Source: Caballeronia sordidicola (GTDB lineage Bacteria > Pseudomonadota > Gammaproteobacteria > Burkholderiales > Burkholderiaceae). From it: a DNA stretch of 64,000 nt. The notes under the pieces were generated by a model, which was given only the letters and a program-made list of their open reading frames with translations, had not been told where the DNA came from and searched no databases. Positions within the stretch are counted from its first letter, which is position 1. The number at the start of each line of letters is the position of its first letter. The stretch covers positions 1 through 64,000 of the forward strand of contig NZ_MTHB01000032.1 of NCBI RefSeq assembly GCF_002220365.1. Direction: 5' to 3'. The translations under genes were made by a program, and so were the position numbers. Shown one piece after another: positions 18,592-26,949 of this stretch.

Positions 18592-18987
18592 CTAGTCGAG
18601 TGAGGGCGGTGACGGGTCTGAATTTGCGTGTGCGACGGCATCTTCGTGCGTCACTTTCAATTGCGCTGAGAGCGCGGGCAAGGCAGTTTGCACGGTGTCC
18701 CAGACTAATTCGAGGTCAATCTCGAAGTACCCGTGTGCAATACGATTGCGCATCCCGCGCATGCTACGCCAAGGAATCTCGGCATGTCGTTGCGCGAACT
18801 CTGCGTGTCGATCCATCGCTTTCGTAGACGCTTCACCCATGATTACCAAGCTCATGACCACGGCGCTTTGTGTACGTTTGTCGTCAAGAAAGCTGGTCTT
18901 GTCCATGCCCTGCACGAAACTGCATGCATCCAACGCGGCTTGCTGAATATGGTCGATGTAGTTGGGGAGACGAATATTTTCGCTCAT
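18592..18987 (-). CDS. hepT: HepT-like HEPN RNase toxin (DUF86)
   Basis: A 131-aa all-alpha protein. The HEPN nuclease motif Rx4HxY is intact as RNRIAHGY near residue 82. HepT toxins cleave or trim RNA and are neutralised by the MntA nucleotidyltransferase, which adds AMP to the toxin tyrosine in the well-studied Shewanella pair. Here the motif tyrosine is present. Its start overlaps the mntA stop by 4 bp. The pair sits between argE and a dehydratase gene in one transcription direction. Confidence 0.88.
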   Translation of the reverse strand: MSENIRLPNYIDHIQQAALDACSFVQGMDKTSFLDDKRTQSAVVMSLVIMGEASTKAMDRHAEFAQRHAEIPWRSMRGMRNRIAHGYFEIDLELVWDTVQTALPALSAQLKVTHEDAVAHANSDPSPPSLD

Positions 18988-19274
18988 ACCGGCGCCGCTT
19001 CGGCTAACACGCGCTCGCGAAACCGGGGTGGTAAATCGCCCGGCGTCAGCAAGTCGACCGCCACGCCAAGCATGTCTTCCAGCTCCATCTGCAATCCGCC
19101 CAAGTCGAATAGCGTTGCACCGGGCAATGCATCGACCAGCAAGTCCAGGTCGCTGCCATCCTGATCAGTGCCATGCAAAACCGAGCCGAACACGCGTGGG
19201 TTCGTCGCGCGAAAGCGGCCTACCGTTGCGCGAACCGTGTCACGTTTGAGATCCAGAGCGGCGGAAGGTTTCAT
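18984..19274 (-). CDS. mntA: MntA-like nucleotidyltransferase antitoxin
   Basis: A 96-aa minimal nucleotidyltransferase. The GSx10DxD catalytic motif is complete: GSVLHGTDQDGSDLDLLVD. It is predicted to AMPylate and silence the adjacent HepT. ATG 19274 begins 4 nt after the argE stop codon and has no ribosome site of its own, suggesting translational coupling to argE. It is an antitoxin-first, toxin-second cassette of the HepT/MntA type. (The symbol is the antitoxin name, not the manganese transporter.). Confidence 0.87.
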   Translation of the reverse strand: MKPSAALDLKRDTVRATVGRFRATNPRVFGSVLHGTDQDGSDLDLLVDALPGATLFDLGGLQMELEDMLGVAVDLLTPGDLPPRFRERVLAEAAPV

Positions 19275-19278
19275 CGAA

Positions 19279-20511
19279 TCAACGCACCTGCGCCTCGACC
19301 GACATGCTGTGAATGAACTTGCCCAAAAACGCTTCGCACGCCGCAAGCTGCTCCAGCGACACGTATTCGTTCGCCTTGTGCGCCTGCTCGATGTTTCCCG
19401 GCCCGCACACAATACTCGGCACGCCCGCGAGTTGGAACAAGCCCGCTTCCGTCCCGTAAGCCACCTTGCGCTTTTCCTGATTCGCGGTCAGCGCGCGCAC
19501 GAGTTGCGTGATAGCCGCCTGCTCGGACGCGTCGAGCCCAGGAGCCGCAGCAATCTTGGAGAACTCGATCGCCGCGTTCGCGTGTTCCTTCTGCATCTTC
19601 GGCAACAACTCTTCCCGCGCGTATTTCTCGATGCGCTGGTAAATCGGCTCAGGATCGAGCGTCGGCAGATTGCGGAATTCGAACGCGAAATTGCATTCGG
19701 CGGGCACCGTGTTGATGGCGTTGCCGCCATTGATCGTGCTGGTCTGCGCGGTCGTGAAGGGCACGTCGTACTGTTCGTCGAACGGGCCTTGCGCGCGGAA
19801 TTCATCGGCGACGTCGCGGATGTAGCAGATCAGCCGCGCTGCGTATTCGATCGCGTTCAAGCCCTTCGGTGTCAGCGACGAATGCGCGGCAAACCCGCGC
19901 ACGCAGCAGTTGTACGCATTGATACCCTTATGCGCGATGACCGGCCGCATGCTGGTCGGCTCACCCACAATGCATCCGTGCGGCCGCAGCCCGCGCTTTT
20001 GCAGGTCGGTGATCATCAGCGGTGCGCCGGCGCAGCCGACTTCTTCATCGAAGGAGAGGGCGAAGTGAATTGGACGCGCGAGTTTCGTGGCCTGCATCTT
20101 CGGCAACAAGCTGAGCGATGCGCCGATAAACCCCTTCATGTCGCACGTCCCGCGACCGTACAAAAGGCCATCGCGAATCTCCGGCTTGAACGGATCGCTG
20201 TCCCATTTCTGGCCATCGACAGGCACCACATCCGTGTGTCCGGAAAGCACGATACCGCCGTTCGTCGCGCCATCGTGCGCGGGCACGGTCGCGAACAGGT
20301 TGGCCCATTTGCCGGACGGATCGGTGCTGAGCGTGCTTTCAATACCAGCCGCGCGCAATTCGTCGCGCACGGTTTCGATCAAGCCCATGTTTGGGTTGCG
20401 GCTGACGGTGTCGAAGGAGACGAGCTTCTTGATCCACGGCAACGACGCCGGCCCGGAATCATAAGAGGGTGTTTGCGCGACGGAAGCCGTCGATTCAGCG
20501 ATCTGTGACAT
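19279..20511 (-). CDS. argE: Acetylornithine deacetylase
   Basis: A 410-aa M20-family zinc hydrolase that releases acetate from N-acetylornithine in arginine synthesis. Metal and catalytic motifs: GHTDVVPVDGQ (His and Asp), YGRGTCDMKG, and SFDEEVGCAG (catalytic Glu pair). A C-terminal metal histidine is in NIEQAHKANEYV. ATG 20511 has AAGGAG 7 nt upstream; the frame open to 20577 is ignored. Preceding mfd is separated by a terminator, so argE starts its own transcript, which may continue into mntA-hepT. Confidence 0.9.
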   Translation of the reverse strand: MSQIAESTASVAQTPSYDSGPASLPWIKKLVSFDTVSRNPNMGLIETVRDELRAAGIESTLSTDPSGKWANLFATVPAHDGATNGGIVLSGHTDVVPVDGQKWDSDPFKPEIRDGLLYGRGTCDMKGFIGASLSLLPKMQATKLARPIHFALSFDEEVGCAGAPLMITDLQKRGLRPHGCIVGEPTSMRPVIAHKGINAYNCCVRGFAAHSSLTPKGLNAIEYAARLICYIRDVADEFRAQGPFDEQYDVPFTTAQTSTINGGNAINTVPAECNFAFEFRNLPTLDPEPIYQRIEKYAREELLPKMQKEHANAAIEFSKIAAAPGLDASEQAAITQLVRALTANQEKRKVAYGTEAGLFQLAGVPSIVCGPGNIEQAHKANEYVSLEQLAACEAFLGKFIHSMSVEAQVR

Positions 20512-20549
20512 GACGCTCTCCTTGGAATTTTTCACTTTCGATGATACCG

Positions 20550-20589
20550 AAAAAACCGGCCACGCACCGCCGGACAAGGCAGTGCGTGG
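20550..20589 (-). terminator. Terminator downstream of mfd
   Basis: On the minus strand, arms CCACGCAC (20589-20582) and GTGCGTGG (20567-20560) close a hairpin. After CCGG it is followed by six T residues (20555-20550). Confidence 0.85.
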
Positions 20590-20600
20590 GTTTGAAGTTA

Positions 20601-23600
20601 TTAGCGTGACGGCGCGACCGCGGCAGCGGGTTTCTGCTGGCGCACGGGTGCGCCAAGCGCACGCAGCGTTTCCTTGACCGTCGAAATCCGCACGGCAAGG
20701 TCCGGACTGCGCACTTCTATGCGCAGCTTGTCCTGCCCCGCGAGCTTGATGTGCTTGTTCTTCTGCACCATCTCGATGATCTTCATGGCATCGATGGGCG
20801 GGTTTGGAATGAACTGCAATGCAATTGCATGCTCGGCCGCGTCGATCTTGATAATGCCCAGCGGCTTGGCCGCGAGGCGCAGCTTATGCGTCTCGACCAG
20901 CGCGCTCGCCTGGGGCGGCAGCTTGCCGAAACGGTCGATCAGCTCTTCCAGGATGCGGTCTATGGAATCGCTCGTTTCGCAGTTCGCCATGCGTTTGTAC
21001 AGCGACAAACGTTCCTGCACATCGCCGCAATAATCCGCGGGCAGGATCGCCGGCGCGTGCAGATTGATCTCGGTGGTGGCGGCGAGCGGCGCGTTCAGAT
21101 CGGGTTCGCGGCCTTCCTTCAGCGCAAGCACGGCGTCGTTGAGCATGTCGGTGTAGAGCTGGAAACCGATCTCGTGGATTTCGCCCGATTGTTTGTCGCC
21201 GAGTACTTCGCCCGTGCCGCGAATTTCCAGATCGTGCATCGCAAGATAGAAGCCCGAACCGAGCTCTTCCATCTGCTGGATGGCTTCCAGCCGCCGCTGC
21301 GCCTGCTTCGTGAGCGCGGCCGGATCGTGGACGAGCAAATACGCGTAAGCCTGATGGTGCGAACGCCCGACGCGCCCGCGCAACTGATGCAACTGCGCGA
21401 GGCCGAATTTATCGGAGCGATGGATCAGGATCGTGTTTGCGCTCGGCACGTCGATCCCCGTTTCGATAATCGTCGTGCACAGCAGCACGTTCGCGCGCTG
21501 GCCGACGAAATCGCGCATCACGCGTTCGAGTTCGCGCTCGTGCATCTGCCCGTGCGCGACCGCAATACGCGCTTCCGGCACCAGCGCTTCGAGCATCGAG
21601 CGACGATTTTCGATCGTCTCGACTTCGTTATGCAGGAAATAAACCTGGCCGCCGCGCTTCAGTTCGCGCAGCATCGCCTCGCGGATCACGCCGTCTTCTT
21701 CGCGTCGGACAAAGGTCTTGATCGCGAGGCGCTTTTGCGGCGCGGTGGCAATGATCGAGAAGTCGCGCAACCCTTCGAGCGCCATGCCGAGCGTTCGTGG
21801 GATGGGCGTTGCGGTGAGCGTCAGCACATCGACTTCCGCGCGCAGCGCTTTCAACGCCTCCTTCTGGCGCACGCCGAACCGGTGCTCCTCATCGATAATT
21901 ACCAGCCCGAGCCGCTTGAACACGACGTCGCTGGAGAGCAGTTTGTGCGTGCCGATGACGATATCGATCGTGCCTTCGTTGATTGCCGCAATCGATGCCG
22001 CCACTTCCTTCGTGCTCTTGAAGCGCGAGAGTTCAGCGATCTTCACGGGCCAGTCGGCGAAACGGTCGGTGAAGGTGTTCGTGTGCTGTTCGGCGAGCAG
22101 GGTGGTCGGCGACAGAATCGCGACCTGCTTGCCCCCCATCACCGCGATAAACGCCGCCCGCAGCGCCACTTCCGTCTTGCCGAAACCGACATCGCCGCAA
22201 ACCAGCCGGTCCATCGGCTTGCCGCTCGTCATATCGCCTATCACGGCGGTGATCGCCGCGGCCTGGTCGGGCGTTTCCTCGAAGCCGAAGCTCTCCGCGA
22301 ACTTCGCGTAATCGCGTGCTTCGAGCGGGAACGAGTGACCTTGGCGCAGCGCGCGGCGGGCGTAAAGATTGAGCAGTTCGGCGGCGGTGTCGCGGATTTG
22401 CTGCGCGGCTCGGCGCTTGGCTTTGTCCCACTGGCCGGAACCGAGCGCGTGCAACGGCGCGCTTTCCGGGTCCGCGCCGCTGTAGCGCGAGATCACGTGC
22501 AACTGGGCGACCGGCACGTACAGCTTGCTTTCGTTCTGGTATTCGAGATGCAGGAATTCGGTTTCGCCTTCGCCCAGGTCCATCGATACCAGGCCCATAT
22601 AGCGCCCAATACCATGCTGCGTATGCACGACCGGATCGCCGATCTTCAGCTCGGAGAGATCGCGCACCATCGAATCGACGTTGCTCGCCTGCTCCTGGCG
22701 ACGCCGTCCGGCCCGCCGCGTGAGCTGCCCGTAGAGCTCCGTCTCGGTGATGATCGAGATGCCTTCGCCGGGCAGCGCAAAGCCGTTCGCAAGCGGCGCC
22801 ACGCCCAGCGAGAATTTGGCGTCGCCGGTGAGCCATTCCTGGAAGGTATCGTCGAGCGACGCGCGCAGGCCGTTATCGGAGAGCAGTTGCTGAATCGTCT
22901 CGCGGCGCCCGGCGGATTCGGTTGCGAACAACACGCGATTCGGTGTTTGCTCCAGATAGTGACGCAGCGCGAGCAACGGTTCTTCAGCGTGGCGATCGAT
23001 GGCCAGACCGGGCAACGGAACCGCCCAGCCGCCCTCGGGCGTAGCCGGGAACTTGATCTGCGCGAACGGTTTGGCGAAGGAGAAAAAATCGTCGTCGCTG
23101 AGAAAGAGCCGCTGCGGTTCGAGCAGCGGCCGCTCGCGATCGTGCGACAAGAAGTTGTAGCGCTGCCGTGTGTCGTTCGTGAAGCGCTTGATGGCTGCGT
23201 CCATGTCGCCGACGAACGCCAGTTGTGCGTCTTGCGGCAAGTAATGGAAAAGCGTGGCGGTTTCGTCAAAGAACAGCGGCAGGTAGTACTCGATCCCCGC
23301 TGCCGGCACACCATTGCCGATGTCCTTGTAAATCGATGAGCGGCTTGGATCGCCCTCGAACACCTCGCGCCAGCGGCTGCGGAAGGCGGTGCGCGCGGGT
23401 TCATCGAAGGGAAATTCGCGGCCGGGTAGCAGGCGCACGTCGCGCACCGGATACAGGCTGCGCTGCGTGTCGGGATCGAAGGCGCGGATGGAATCGACCT
23501 GATCGTCGAATAAATCGATCCGGTACGGCAGCGGCGAGCCCATTGGATACAGGTCGAGGAGCGAACCGCGTACGCAATATTCGCCGGGGCGCACGACCTG

Positions 23601-24092
23601 GCTCACATGCTCATAACCCGCGAGCGTCAACTGGCTCTTCAGTTTCGCCTCGTTCAGCCGCTCGCCCTGCGTGAACGAGAACGTGTATGCAGCCAGAAAC
23701 GATGCCGGCGGCATTCTGTAAAGCGCCGTGGTCGCAGGCACGAGCAGGATGTCGCAGCGGCCTTCGCCCAGGTCGTGCAACGTCGCCAACCGCTCCGAAA
23801 CCAGGTCCTGATGGGGTGAAAACGTGTCGTAGGGCAGCGTTTCCCAGTCGGGCAGAAGCCTGACTCGGGCGTCCGGCGCGAAAAACGGAATTTCGACCGC
23901 GAGACGTTGCGAATCGACGGCGCTTGCGCACATGACGACCAATAACGGGACTTTTTCGCGAAAAGCCAGGTGGTAGCGTGCCAGGGCGAGGGCGTCGGAG
24001 GAACCGGTGGCGCCATCGAAGGCAAAGCGCTGACCGGCTTTGACGAGTGCGATAGGGGACGTTGACTGCAAACTGACGGCTTTTGAAGGCAT
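20601..24092 (-). CDS. mfd: Transcription-repair coupling factor
   Basis: A 1163-aa multidomain translocase that pushes stalled RNA polymerase off DNA lesions and recruits UvrA. It has an N-terminal UvrB-like module, then the CarD-like polymerase-interacting domain around residues 480-560 (KIGDPVVHTQHGIGRYMG). The superfamily 2 motor follows, with Walker A GDVGFGKTEVA and DEEH (IIDEEHRFG). The TRG segment is near HQLRGRVGRSHHQAYAYL, and a C-terminal TRCF domain ends the protein. Length is normal. It is divergent from ispD over a 110-bp gap containing a TATAAT-like hexamer (24158-24163, minus). Confidence 0.96.
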   Translation of the reverse strand: MPSKAVSLQSTSPIALVKAGQRFAFDGATGSSDALALARYHLAFREKVPLLVVMCASAVDSQRLAVEIPFFAPDARVRLLPDWETLPYDTFSPHQDLVSERLATLHDLGEGRCDILLVPATTALYRMPPASFLAAYTFSFTQGERLNEAKLKSQLTLAGYEHVSQVVRPGEYCVRGSLLDLYPMGSPLPYRIDLFDDQVDSIRAFDPDTQRSLYPVRDVRLLPGREFPFDEPARTAFRSRWREVFEGDPSRSSIYKDIGNGVPAAGIEYYLPLFFDETATLFHYLPQDAQLAFVGDMDAAIKRFTNDTRQRYNFLSHDRERPLLEPQRLFLSDDDFFSFAKPFAQIKFPATPEGGWAVPLPGLAIDRHAEEPLLALRHYLEQTPNRVLFATESAGRRETIQQLLSDNGLRASLDDTFQEWLTGDAKFSLGVAPLANGFALPGEGISIITETELYGQLTRRAGRRRQEQASNVDSMVRDLSELKIGDPVVHTQHGIGRYMGLVSMDLGEGETEFLHLEYQNESKLYVPVAQLHVISRYSGADPESAPLHALGSGQWDKAKRRAAQQIRDTAAELLNLYARRALRQGHSFPLEARDYAKFAESFGFEETPDQAAAITAVIGDMTSGKPMDRLVCGDVGFGKTEVALRAAFIAVMGGKQVAILSPTTLLAEQHTNTFTDRFADWPVKIAELSRFKSTKEVAASIAAINEGTIDIVIGTHKLLSSDVVFKRLGLVIIDEEHRFGVRQKEALKALRAEVDVLTLTATPIPRTLGMALEGLRDFSIIATAPQKRLAIKTFVRREEDGVIREAMLRELKRGGQVYFLHNEVETIENRRSMLEALVPEARIAVAHGQMHERELERVMRDFVGQRANVLLCTTIIETGIDVPSANTILIHRSDKFGLAQLHQLRGRVGRSHHQAYAYLLVHDPAALTKQAQRRLEAIQQMEELGSGFYLAMHDLEIRGTGEVLGDKQSGEIHEIGFQLYTDMLNDAVLALKEGREPDLNAPLAATTEINLHAPAILPADYCGDVQERLSLYKRMANCETSDSIDRILEELIDRFGKLPPQASALVETHKLRLAAKPLGIIKIDAAEHAIALQFIPNPPIDAMKIIEMVQKNKHIKLAGQDKLRIEVRSPDLAVRISTVKETLRALGAPVRQQKPAAAVAPSR

Positions 24093-24202
24093 AAGGTGTG
24101 CGGGGAACCGTTCGCGTGCGAAAGTGCGCGCGGGACCGGCATGGTCGCGATGGACCTATTATAAAATCCGGACTTAACTTTTGACTTGGGCGTTTTCAAC
24201 TC

Positions 24203-24916
24203 GTGACTTCCCGCCTGTTCGCCCTCATCCCGTGCGCCGGTTCCGGCAGCCGTTCTGGTGCACCGATGCCAAAGCAATACCAGACCGTCGGCCGCCATCC
24301 GATGCTGCGGTATTCGCTCGCTGCCTTTGACGCCTGCTCCGAATTTGCCCAGACGCTGGTCGTGCTGGCGCCTGGCGATCATCATTTCGATGACCGCCGT
24401 TTCGCGGGTTTGCGCTTTGCCGTGCAGCGCTGCGGCGGCACGACGCGGCAAGCGTCGGTGTTCAATGGTCTAGCGGCGCTGACCGGTTTTGGTGCGCGCG
24501 ACGACGACTGGGTGCTCGTGCACGACGCGGCGCGGCCCGGACTCACGCCGGCCATGATCCGCAGGCTGGTGAGCGAGTTGAAGAACGACCCGGTTGGCGG
24601 AATCCTGGCGTTGCCGGTGGCTGATACGCTCAAGCGTATCGAAGCTGAAGGCGTCGCGCACGACGAAGGGCGCATTGCCCGCACGGAGTCGCGTAACGGC
24701 TTGTGGCAGGCACAGACGCCGCAGATGTTCAGGGTGGGCATGTTGCGCGATGCGATCACGCGGGCGCAGCAGGACGGCCACGATCTCACGGACGAAGCCA
24801 GCGCCATCGAGTGGCTCGGGCATGCGCCGCGGCTGATTCAGGGAAGCCTGCGCAATTTCAAGGTGACGTATCCGGAAGATTTCTCACTGGCGTCCGCTAT
24901 GCTCGGCAGTGTTTGA
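24203..24916 (+). CDS. ispD: 2-C-methyl-D-erythritol 4-phosphate cytidylyltransferase
   Basis: A 237-aa enzyme of the MEP isoprenoid pathway, making CDP-ME from MEP and CTP. The N-terminal CTP-binding loop is [33 protein letters not shown], a WQAQTPQ segment, and a late TDEASAIE motif are present, all conserved in IspD. The start is GTG 24203, with family sequence beginning at once. Its stop codon lies within the first unit of a 3 x 13-bp tandem repeat. ispF follows after 56 nt. Confidence 0.94.
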   Translation: MTSRLFALIPCAGSGSRSGAPMPKQYQTVGRHPMLRYSLAAFDACSEFAQTLVVLAPGDHHFDDRRFAGLRFAVQRCGGTTRQASVFNGLAALTGFGARDDDWVLVHDAARPGLTPAMIRRLVSELKNDPVGGILALPVADTLKRIEAEGVAHDEGRIARTESRNGLWQAQTPQMFRVGMLRDAITRAQQDGHDLTDEASAIEWLGHAPRLIQGSLRNFKVTYPEDFSLASAMLGSV

Positions 24917-24949
24917 TCCGGTGGTTTGATGCAGCGGTTTGATGCAGTG
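24911..24949. repeat. Tandem repeat, 3 x 13 bp, overlapping the ispD stop
   Basis: Units GTTTGATCCGGTG, GTTTGATGCAGCG and GTTTGATGCAGTG in direct succession. The TGA of the first unit (24914-24916) is the ispD stop codon. Confidence 0.85.
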
Positions 24950-24972
24950 CCCTTTACTTTCTAGGACTATCG

Positions 24973-25464
24973 ATGGATTTCAGAATCGGACAAGGCTACG
25001 ACGTTCACCAACTGGTCGAAGGCCGGCCGCTTATCATCGGTGGGGTCACTATTCCCTACGAGCGCGGGCTGCTTGGTCATTCGGATGCTGATGTGCTGCT
25101 GCACGCGATTACGGATGCGCTGTTCGGCGCTGCAGCCATGGGCGATATCGGCCGTCATTTCCCGGATACGGATGCGGAGTTTGCCGGGGCGGATAGCCGG
25201 GTGTTGCTTCGCGAGGCTTTTTCGAGAGTCTCGGAAGCCGGCTTCGCGATCATGAATGTCGATTCGACAGTGATCGCGCAGGCGCCGAAGCTTGCGCCGT
25301 TTATCGAAGCGATCCGGGCAAATATTGCCGAGGATCTTGAGTTGCCGCTGACGCGCGTGAACCTGAAAGCCAAGACCAATGAGAAGCTGGGGTATCTCGG
25401 GCGCAAGGAAGGTATCGAGGCGCAAGCTGCCGTGCTGCTGATGCGTACGGGTATTGACGCTTGA
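24973..25464 (+). CDS. ispF: 2-C-methyl-D-erythritol 2,4-cyclodiphosphate synthase
   Basis: A 163-aa enzyme cyclising CDP-ME 2-phosphate and releasing CMP. Zinc ligands are in GYDVHQL and in [34 protein letters not shown] is the conserved C-terminal signature. AGGA at 24963-24966 precedes ATG 24973 by 6 nt. It is probably co-transcribed with ispD. Confidence 0.95.
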   Translation: MDFRIGQGYDVHQLVEGRPLIIGGVTIPYERGLLGHSDADVLLHAITDALFGAAAMGDIGRHFPDTDAEFAGADSRVLLREAFSRVSEAGFAIMNVDSTVIAQAPKLAPFIEAIRANIAEDLELPLTRVNLKAKTNEKLGYLGRKEGIEAQAAVLLMRTGIDA

Positions 25465-25481
25465 GCGCCTGCGGGTGAAAG

Positions 25482-25502
25482 CGCAAATAAGGACGCAAAT
25501 AA
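25482..25502. repeat. Short 12-bp-period repeat after ispF
   Basis: CGCAAATAA occurs at 25482-25490 and again at 25494-25502, a 12-bp period, just before the terminator. Confidence 0.55.
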
Positions 25503-25535
25503 AAACGCCACGCTTGAATTGAACGTGGCGTTTTT
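25501..25535. terminator. Bidirectional terminator between ispF and ahpD
   Basis: AAAAACGCCACG (25501-25512) pairs perfectly with CGTGGCGTTTTT (25524-25535) over an 11-nt loop. The A and T tails let it work in both directions for the convergent genes. Confidence 0.92.
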
Positions 25536-25557
25536 GCATGCTTGAATCTGAGCCGGA

Positions 25558-26082
25558 TCAGTTGCCTTCAGCGGCAATCGCCAGTTGAGCCGCGTTGATC
25601 ACGGCGGCAATTCGCCCCACATCCCGCAATTGCGTCGTACTCATTCCCTCGCCAACGAGATTTTCATAGTGCGACTTCACGCAGAAGTGGCACTTTCCAA
25701 CAATCGATGCGGCCAGCGCATACATCTCGAAGCGCCGTTTGTCGACCCCGCCATGCGTCGCATACGCGTTCATCCGCAACGCAGCGGGCTGGGTCTTCAG
25801 ATCGGCGTTATCGGCCATTTCCAGATACGGATACCAGACGTTGTTCATGCCCATCAACGCGGCTGCGGTCAACGCGCCATTCGTTTCCTCGGCCGACAAA
25901 ACGCCCGCGCCACGGATCAAAGCAACAATCTTCGTAGCCTTTGCCGCATACGCAGCCGCCAGCGCAACACCCACCGCGTCGTTGCCTTCCAACGATGAAC
26001 GCGCAATCGTGCCGTCCACGTTCAGGCGAATGTCCTTTGCGTAATCGGGAATGAGTTCTTTAATCGATGCAAGGAATTCCAT
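25558..26082 (-). CDS. ahpD: Alkyl hydroperoxide reductase AhpD
   Basis: A 174-aa carboxymuconolactone decarboxylase-fold protein. The active CxxC is GKCHFCVKSHYE. In actinobacteria, AhpD passes electrons to AhpC; the adjacent ahpC with a CPC C-terminus fits this partnership. Length and HxxxxVGEG region are normal. It lies 104 nt downstream of ahpC with a terminator-like hairpin between them, so its expression may be a fraction of that of ahpC. Confidence 0.92.
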   Translation of the reverse strand: MEFLASIKELIPDYAKDIRLNVDGTIARSSLEGNDAVGVALAAAYAAKATKIVALIRGAGVLSAEETNGALTAAALMGMNNVWYPYLEMADNADLKTQPAALRMNAYATHGGVDKRRFEMYALAASIVGKCHFCVKSHYENLVGEGMSTTQLRDVGRIAAVINAAQLAIAAEGN

Positions 26083-26107
26083 AAATTTCTCCTATCTGAT
26101 CAGCGAT

Positions 26108-26152
26108 AAAAAAGCCCGCCGGCTCGAGCTTGACTCGAAAAGCTGACGGGCT
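26108..26152 (-). terminator. Terminator-like hairpin between ahpC and ahpD
   Basis: On the minus strand the arms at 26152-26141 and 26124-26113 (AGCCCGTCAGCT against AGCCGGCGGGCT) form a 12-bp stem with one mismatch and one G-U pair. Six T residues follow at 26113-26108. Confidence 0.75.
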
Positions 26153-26186
26153 GGGGCGCAACCCACGAGGGCCTCGCCGATATGAC

Positions 26187-26735
26187 TTACAGCGTCGAAC
26201 CGCCGACAGCGCGATTGCAAGGGCACAATTCGTCCGTTTGCAGGCCGTCGAGAATACGCAGGATTTCTTCCGGATTACGGCCGACATTCAGGTTGTTCAC
26301 TGACACGTGCTGGATCACATTGTCCGGGTCGATGACGAACGTTGCGCGCAGCGCCACGCCCGCTTCCTTGTCACGGATGCCGAGCTGGTCGATCAACTCG
26401 CCCTTCACATCGCCGAACGAATAGTGGTTCAGCTTGCTCAGGTCCTTGTGCTCCCGGCGCCATGCCAGTTTCACGAATTCGTTGTCCACGCTGCCGCCGA
26501 GCAACACTGCATCGCGATCGGCGAAATCGCTGTTCAGCTTGCCAAATTCGACGATTTCCGTCGGGCAAACGAACGTGAAATCCTTCGGGTAGAAGTACAG
26601 GATCTTCCACTTGCCAGGGAACGACTGTTCGGTGATGTCTTCGAATGCCGACACGCCATTTTCTTCGTGATGATTGAAACCCGGCTTTGCAGCAGCAACG
26701 GTAAACGCTTCAAGCTTATCGCCCACGGTCTTCAT
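26187..26735 (-). CDS. ahpC: Peroxiredoxin AhpC
   Basis: A 182-aa peroxiredoxin that reduces hydrogen peroxide, organic peroxides and peroxynitrite. The peroxidatic cysteine is in FTFVCPTEI. The C-terminal resolving region is DELCPCNRAVGG, with the two cysteines typical of AhpC enzymes served by AhpD. It is the first gene of ahpC-ahpD. The 200-bp AT-rich upstream region has OxyR-like spacing of ATAG elements. Confidence 0.93.
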   Translation of the reverse strand: MKTVGDKLEAFTVAAAKPGFNHHEENGVSAFEDITEQSFPGKWKILYFYPKDFTFVCPTEIVEFGKLNSDFADRDAVLLGGSVDNEFVKLAWRREHKDLSKLNHYSFGDVKGELIDQLGIRDKEAGVALRATFVIDPDNVIQHVSVNNLNVGRNPEEILRILDGLQTDELCPCNRAVGGSTL

Positions 26736-26902
26736 ATGAATACTCCTGTGTTCGTTGGAAGAAAAATCAAGACTAACTGATCGCTGTAACGCTCACATGA
26801 CGCAGCATCAAACTGACGTTGAGTAGCTGATGAATGCGCTGAACGAAGTCCATCGTAACTCTATTAATTATTAATTTCAATAGATTTTGGCTAACAGACC
26901 GG

Positions 26903-26939
26903 ATAGCTTTTAACGAATGGACCGATAGCATTTTTTTGA
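26903..26939 (-). promoter_or_regulatory. Candidate OxyR-type site upstream of ahpC
   Basis: ATAG at 26903 and 26925 are exactly 22 bp apart, as in the OxyR consensus ATAGnTnnnAnCTAT-N7-ATAGnTnnnAnCTAT. The first half also matches the internal T, A and C positions; the second half matches poorly. The site is about 170 bp upstream of ahpC. AT-rich DNA makes chance matches likely. Confidence 0.35.
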
Positions 26940-26949
26940 AACGATTGAC

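Noticed and set aside
20751..23339. An 862-aa open frame antisense to mfd
   Set aside because: High-GC coding DNA often leaves the opposite strand open. The composition is Arg/His-rich with no domain and no ribosome site; mfd is clear on the other strand. The same applies to long antisense frames over hom, thrC, argE, clpX and lon.
24158..24163. TATAAT-like hexamer on the minus strand for mfd
   Set aside because: No acceptable -35 element lies at 16-18 bp, so no promoter is claimed.
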